This document shows positions 58,551 through 64,000 of a stretch of 64,000 nucleotides of DNA, one piece after another (position 1 is the stretch's first letter; the number at the start of each line of letters is the position of its first letter). The stretch comes from Haematobia irritans (lineage: Eukaryota > Arthropoda > Insecta > Diptera > Muscidae): the NCBI RefSeq assembly GCF_050003625.1, contig NC_134397.1, positions 219,728,537 to 219,792,536 on the forward strand, in the 5' to 3' direction. The position numbers were made by a program, and so were the translations under genes. The notes beneath the pieces were generated by a model. It searched no databases. It worked only from the letters and a program-made list of their open reading frames with translations, and had not been told where the DNA came from.

Positions 58551-59821
58551 ACAGGTTGGCTGATAAGTCCCCAGTCCGACATATAGATGGCGTCGCTAGT
58601 ATTAAATGCATATTATTTTTATATAGTACCAACCTTCAAATGATTCGTGTCTGTAAGTAAATTAGTTTGTGAGATAGAGCGTCTTTTGTGAAGGAACTTT
58701 TGTTATTGTGAAAAAAATGGAAAGAAAGGAATTTCGTGTTTTGATAAAATACTGTTTTCTGAAGGGGACAAATACGGTGGAAGCAAAAATTTGGCTTGAT
58801 AATGAGTTTCCGGACTCTGCCCCAGGGAAATCAACAATAATTGATTGGTATGCAAAATTCAAGCTTGGTGAAATGAGCACGGAGGACGGTGAACGCAGTG
58901 GACGCCCGAAAGAGGTAGATACCAACGAAAACATCAAAATAATCCACAAAATGATTTTGAATGTCCCTAAAATGAATTTGATCGAGATAGCAGAGTCCTT
59001 AAAGGTATCAAAGGAACGTGTTGGTCATATCAGTCATCAATATTTGGATATGCGGAAGCTCTGTGCAAAATGGGTGCCGCTCAAGCTCACATTCGACCAA
59101 AAACAACAACGTGTTGATGATTCTGAGCGGTGTTTGCAGATGTTAACTCGTAATACACCCGAGTTTTTCCATCGATATGTAACAATGGATGAAACATGGA
59201 TGAAACTCCTGAGTCCAATCAACAGTTGGCTGAGTGGACAGCGACCGGTGAACCGTCTCCGAAGCGTGGAAAGACTCAAAAGTCCGCTGGCAAAGTAATG
59301 GCCTCTGTTTTTTTGGGATGCGCATAAAATAATTTTTATCGATTATCTTGAGAAGGGAAAAACCATCAACAGTGACTATTATATGACGTTATTGGAGCGT
59401 TTGAAGGTTGAAATCGCGGCAAAACGGCCCCATATGAAGAAGAAAAAAGTGTTGTTCCACCAAGACAACGCACCGTGCCACAAGTCATTGAGAACGATGG
59501 CAAAAATTCATGAATTGGGCTTCGAATTGCTTCTCCACCCACCGTATTCTCCAGATCTGGCCCCCAGCGACTTTTTCTTGTTCTCACATCTCAAAAGGAT
59601 GCTCGCAGGGAAACAATTTGGCTGCAATGAAGAGGTGATCGCCGTAACTGAGGCCTATTTTGAGGCAAAACAGAAGGAGTACTACCATGGTATCAAAAAA
59701 TTGGAAGGTCGTTATAATCGTTGTATCGCTCTTGAAGGGAACTATGTTGAATAATAAAAACGAATTTGGACAAAAAACTGTATTTTTCTTTGTTAGACCG
59801 GGGACTTATCAGCCAACCTGT
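58551..59821 (+). mobile_element. Irritans-subfamily mariner transposon, 1271 bp
   Basis: The ends are ACAGGTTGGCTGATAAGTCC and its reverse complement GGACTTATCAGCCAACCTGT. TA duplications lie at 58549-58550 and 59822-59823. The terminal sequence is that of Himar1-type (irritans) mariners, first known from the horn fly. The element is full length with both ends intact, but its only gene is broken. It could still be mobilised if an active relative exists in the genome. Confidence 0.95.
58717..59754 (+). pseudogene. Broken mariner transposase (DD34D, irritans type)
   Basis: The transposase would bind the terminal repeats, cut the element out and insert it at TA. The ATG at 58717 starts MERKEFRVLIKYCFLKG; an upstream in-frame GTG at 58708 is not needed. 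The N-terminal half carries the paired helix-turn-helix DNA-binding region (about residues 1-110) and the WVPLKLTFDQ linker (WVPHEL-like motif). The first catalytic Asp is in YVTMDETW. Just after it (about 59200) a short deletion of about 7 bases shifts the frame. A T7 run at 59308-59314 has one T too many and shifts it again. The last part (59383-59754) is intact, with the second Asp in LFHQDNAPCHK and the third in DLAPSDFF, 34 residues apart. It ends GRYNRCIALEGNYVE before TAA. Both lesions inactivate it. Confidence 0.93.
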
Positions 59822-59823
59822 TA

Positions 59824-60171
59824 AATTGATTCTAAAATTTGGTGTTATTTCCGAAATTTATTGGCTTTAAACAATTAAATTGAAAAATATACAGAGCTTA
59901 ACTTTTCCCCATTACATACTAGGCATTTTGTATACAAAAAAAAAAATCATTTTTTAAGTATATCTCAAATATTTTATGAACTAAACGTGGGTATAAGGGT
60001 CAATAACCGTACACATAAGTTCAAAAGTTCAACTAAAGCTAAGTTTCCCAAAAATAGTAAGAATGAACTATAGTATGGTTAAAATGGTCATGATTTGGCG
60101 CCAATGATTTTCTTCTTTACTTTTAGTTCATATTTTCTTCTAAGAGAGGGTGCAATTTCGTGAGTTGTAGT
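59824..60171. other. Unique spacer
   Basis: This is AT-rich DNA between the mariner and a SINE fragment. Nothing is recognised. Confidence 0.4.
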
Positions 60172-60381
60172 TATGTTAAATGCCAGCCCGATGTAACAGG
60201 CTCACTTAGACTATTCAGTCCATTGTGATACCACAGTGGTGAACTTCTCTCTTATCACTGAGTGCTGACAGATTCTATGTTAAGCTTAATGACAAGGAAC
60301 CTCCTGTTTATAGCCAAGTCCGAACGGCGTTCCACATTGCAGTGAAACCACTTAGAGAAGCTTTGAAACACTCAGCATTAC
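60172..60381 (-). mobile_element. SINE, 3' part with internal deletion
   Basis: This inverse copy matches the tail half of the SINE (CAGCCCGATG, CAGGCTCACTTAGACTATTC, TTCCACATTGCAGTG, AAACCACTTAGAGAAGC). The CCTAA tail has decayed to TTATGTTAAA. About 20 bp around CTCAGAAATGTCACCAG is missing, and the tRNA-like head is absent. Confidence 0.8.
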
Positions 60382-61616
60382 TTTCATTTAATTTATTAAT
60401 ATTATTATGCAATCATAATAAATTATGAAAATAGATATAAAAAATTAGGTCCTAGCAATAAAGGTTTTCGACCTATTAATTAAACAAATGTGAAATAAAA
60501 ATCTATGTCATTTATTAAATCAATTAATTGACCTTGTTCACATGCCAACAATCATTGTAATTTTTCTCAAAAAAAAAAAATTCTCATAATAATCGCGAAT
60601 AGTGCAATGAAATCCCTGTTCTATTCTAAGCATTATCCTCTTATGAGGACCATCGCTCGAGTGTGGGTTTTTTGGTCGACTGGTTGGCTGAGTGACTGTA
60701 TGCTGGGATGATTTTGTACGTACGTGTGTATGTGTAAAGTGGTCCTGGTGACTGGCATCAGTGATTATTACATTGCATGAAAAGCCCTTTTTGTTCCACT
60801 TCACTCAACACACGATGCATTGCCATGTAATTCAAATGTTATTCATTGGCCGTGGACATCATCTTGGTGTGAGGAAACATAAGCTTTCTCCCTGCAAACA
60901 TTTATTTTTTTATTTATATTTATTAATTTTATTTATTTATAAAATGTTTGAAAAACGCTTGTCGCAAACGTTATACTTTTATTTCAAATTCTTCTAAAAA
61001 GTTCAAAATTTTATACCACAGAAATATTTTGGTTATAACATGTTCATTTTCCCTTTTATATCAAGGGCTGTTTTTTTGTTTTTTGAAGAACCAATAGAAT
61101 TACACCGAATGTAAAAATTTAAAATTGGGCTATGAAATTCCACATGTTCTAAATTTACCCTTTCAAAAGGAAATATTTTTGAATATATTTAAAATACATA
61201 GTTTGTAAGAAACGGAGTATCAGATGTTTGCAACTAATTCTGGTTGTTTCCCACAGAAGAAGCTTCTTAAAATGCGCGTGTGTGTGCATTACACAATATC
61301 GTCCATAAATAGACACGCTTGGTAGTATGCATTAATTGTGTACTGGTGACTAGAGCGATATTTATAAGAGCTATATCGGCATTTTGACGATTTTTTACTC
61401 AAAAAATAGCAAATGCCGATTTTCCGATTTTTGCCTCAAAAATGACGATATTATCTGCGTTCAAAAACTTTGGCTAGAAGCAGTTCGTTTACACGTTTAG
61501 AGCCAGCAAAAAAGAGTATACATTTCACGTTGCCAGATAGAGAAATTGCGAGTTTTTGCTAGAGATTTCATACATGTAGGATCCATACCTCATTTTACAC
61601 CTACAGTATTAGTATA
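60382..61616. other. Unique DNA, no convincing gene
   Basis: The ORFs at 60538-60804 (minus) and 60761-60997 (plus) overlap each other and have no domain. A spaced 10-bp inverted repeat (ATCGGCATTT at 61375, AAATGCCGAT at 61411) is present. Confidence 0.4.
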
Positions 61617-61690
61617 ACGGTTGCCACTCGCGCCAAAAATACTCCACCAAAATTTGAAGAAATTTTTAACAAAAATCTACCAAAGTAAAA
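61617..61690 (+). repeat. Cap sequence of 29-bp-array element
   Basis: ACGGTTGCCACTCGCGCC, AAAAATACTCCACCAAAAT, then AAAAATCTACCAAAG leads, after about 90 bp, into a plus-type array. Together with 39985 it defines the second end type. The partner end would lie beyond 64000. Confidence 0.6.
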
Positions 61691-61779
61691 AAAATATTTT
61701 GAAGTTCTTGATCAACTTTTTGTGGTTAGTATATAAAAAATATTTTGTTTTATTCGAAAGAAATGTTTTATATTGAATT

Positions 61780-62885
61780 GATAGAATTTTTTTCTACAGA
61801 ATAAGTTGTAAAAATTTAATTTCTATAGAAAATTTCGTCTAAATTTTATTTTTATAGAAAATTTTGTGAAGTGACAGAAAAGTTTATTTCTACAGAAAAT
61901 GTTGTCAACATTTTATCTCTATTGAAATTTTTTTCAAAACTTTAGTTCTATAGAAAATTTTGTCAAAATTTTATTTCCATAGAAAATTTTGTCAAAATTT
62001 TATTTCTATAGAAAATTTTGTCAAAATTTTATTTCTATAGAAAATTTGTCAAAATTTTAGTTCCATAGAAACTTTTGTCAAAATGTTAGTTCTATAGAAA
62101 ATATTGTCAAAATTTTATTTCTATAGAAAATTTTGTCAAAATTTTATTTCCATAGCAAATTTCTTTCAAAATTTAGTTCTATAGAAAATTTTGCCAAAAT
62201 TTTAGTTTCATAGAAAATTTTGTCAATCTTGTAGTTCATAGAAAATTTTGTAAAAATTTTTGTCAAAAATTTTATAGAAAATTTTGTCAACATTTTATTT
62301 CTATGGAAATTTTTTTCAAAATTTTATTTCTATAAAAATTTTGTCAAAATTTTATTTCTATAGAAAATTTTGTCAAAATTTTATTCCTATAGAAAATTTT
62401 GTCAAAATTGTAGTTCCATAGAAAATTTTGTCAAAATTTTAGTTCTATAGAAAATTTTATCAAAATTGTAGTTCATAGAAAATTTTGTCAAAATTTTAGT
62501 TCTATAGAAAATTATGTCAAAAATTTTATTTCTATAGAAAATTTTGCCAAAATTTTATTTCTATAGAAAATTTTGTCAAAATTTTATTTCTATAGAATTT
62601 TTTTTCAAAATTTTAGTTCTATAGAAAATTTTGTCAAAATTTTAGTTCTATAGAAAATTTTGACAAAATTGTAGTTCCATAAAAAATTTTGTCAAAATTT
62701 AATTTCTATAACAAATTTTGTCAAAATTTTATGTCCATACCAAATTTCTTTCAAAATTTAATTCTATAGAAAATTTTGTCAAAATTTTAGTACCATAGAC
62801 AATTTTGCCAAAATTTTATTTCCATAGAAAATTTTGTCAAAATTTTAGTTCTATAGAAAATTTTGTAAAATTGTTAGTTCTATAG
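61780..62885 (+). repeat. 29-bp array (GTC variant, AGTTCTATAG sub-variant)
   Basis: Units are TTTCTATAGAAAATTTTGTC, then AAAATTTTA, with TAGTTCTATAG replacing TATTTCTATAG in many. It is interrupted by a full-length SINE at 62886 and resumes at 63227. Confidence 0.9.
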
Positions 62886-63226
62886 GGAGCCACCGTGGTG
62901 CAATGGTTAGCATGCCCGCCTTGCATACACAAGGTCGTGGGTTCGATTCCTGCTACGACCGAACACCTAAAAGTTTTTCAGCGGTGGATTATCCCACCTC
63001 AGTAATGCTGGTGACATTTCTGAGGGTTTCAAAGCTTCTCTAAGTGGTTTCACTAGAATGTGGAACGCCGTTCGGACTCGGCTATAAAAAGGAGGTCCCT
63101 TGTCATTGAGTTTAACATGGAATCGGGCAGCACTCAGTGATAAGAGAGAAGTTCACCACTGTGGTATCACAATGGACTGAATAGTCTAAGTGAGCCTGAT
63201 ACATCGGGCTGCCACATAACCTAACC
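62886..63226 (+). mobile_element. Full-length tRNA-derived SINE, 341 bp
   Basis: The SINE begins GGAGCCACCGTGGTGCAATG and has an RNA polymerase III A box (TGGTGCAATGG, 62896-62906) and a perfect B box (GGTTCGATTCC, 62940-62950), which gives a tRNA-like head of about 75 bp. The unrelated body ends in TAACCTAACC. Perfect 11-bp target duplications TAGTTCTATAG flank it (62875-62885, 63227-63237); the target word comes from the 29-bp array itself. Intact promoter boxes and perfect duplications make this the youngest SINE of the six copies in the window. The reverse transcriptase would come from a partner LINE that is not present here. Confidence 0.92.
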
Positions 63227-64000
63227 TAGTTCTATAGAAAATTTTGTCAAACATTTTATTTATATAGAAAATTTTGTCAAAAATTTTATTTCTATAGAAA
63301 ATTTTGTAAAAAATTTTATTTCTATAGAAAATTTTGTCAAAATTTCATTTCTATAAAATTTTGTGAAAATTTTACTTCTATGGAAAATGTTGTCAAAATT
63401 TTAGTTCTATCGAAAATTTTGTCAAAAATTTAGTGCCATAAAAAATGTTGTCAAAATTTTAGGTCTATAGAAAATTTTGTTAAAATTTTAGTTCTATAGA
63501 AAATATTGTCAAAATTTTATTTCTATAGAAAATTTTGTCAAAATTTTATTTCCATAGAAATTTTTTTTCAAAATTTAGTTCTATAGAAAATTTTGTCAAA
63601 ATTTTTGTTCTATAGAAAATTTTGTCAAAATTTTATTTTTATAGAAAATTTTGTCAAAATTTTACTTCTATAGAAATTTTTATCAAAATTTTATTTCTAT
63701 AGAAAATTTTGTAAAAATTTTATTTCTATAAAAATTTTGTAAAAATTTTATTTCTATGGAAAATGTTGTCAAAATTTTAGTTTTATAGAAAATTTTGTCA
63801 AAATTGTAGTGCATAGAAAATTTTGTCAACATTTTAGTTCTATAGATAATTTTGTCAAAAATTTTATTTCTGTAGAAATTTTTATCAAAATTTTATTTCT
63901 ATAGAAAATTTTGTCAAAATTTTATTTCTATAGAAAATTTTGTAAAAATTTTATTTCTATAGAAAATTTTGTAGAAATTTTATTTCTATAAAAAATTTTG
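63227..64000 (+). repeat. 29-bp array, continuation to window end
   Basis: This is the same variant as before the SINE, confirming a single array split by the insertion. It runs past the end of the window. Confidence 0.9.

Noticed and set aside
62896..62960. A tRNA gene
   Set aside because: A and B boxes are present, but the head is joined to a SINE body with target duplications. It is a SINE promoter, not a functional tRNA gene.

Overview
This window is eukaryotic, AT-rich, repeat-dominated DNA from an insect, most likely a calyptrate (muscid-type) fly. The clues are an irritans-subfamily mariner whose termini and protein closely resemble the element first described from the horn fly, a DD37E Tc1-like element of a type known from mosquitoes, a tRNA-derived SINE, and dispersed elements ending in TATACCC hairpins with runs of CAGACGGACGG. 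No host protein-coding gene is convincingly visible. The window is best read as intergenic or deep-intronic DNA built from nested transposable elements and satellite-like arrays. The only true coding remnants are two broken transposases, at 20361-21379 (minus) and 58717-59754 (plus).

Layout. 1-5.5 kb: two related elements (1052-1437, 1438-4186), the second split by a third element (1684-3226). 5.5-14.6 kb: a 5'-truncated SINE, an inverted pair of caps (5945 and 14636) bordering 29-bp arrays in opposite orientation, a 153-bp-repeat element (8058-9440), and a perfect (TTA)223 microsatellite (10575-11245). 15-22 kb: SINE fragments, a 148-bp TTAA-flanked MITE, an element with six phase-exact 153-bp repeats (17420-19243), a 339-bp duplicated unknown fragment, and the Tc1-like element (20287-21522). 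22.8-25.85 kb: a diverged satellite rich in CGATAAATCGAT. 27-56.5 kb: successive 29-bp arrays in both orientations, separated by small unique stretches and inserted MITEs. 56.6-61.6 kb: more complex DNA carrying the mariner (58551-59821). 61.6-64 kb: another capped 29-bp array with a full-length SINE inside it.

Two themes stand out. First, a 29-bp unit (palindrome TTTCTATAGAAA plus two AAAATTTT tracts 11 bp apart) occupies roughly two fifths of the window. It occurs as locally homogenised variants and is bounded in several places by recognisable inverted caps (CACGGTTGCCAC type, and a separate pair at 32750/34737), so it looks like the body of mobile elements rather than free satellite. Second, three diverged element families share homologous central tandem repeats of 153 bp (51 codons), mostly indel-free and often open in the same frame. 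All coordinates and periods were read by eye from the sequence; family names rest on recalled consensus features, not on a database search.
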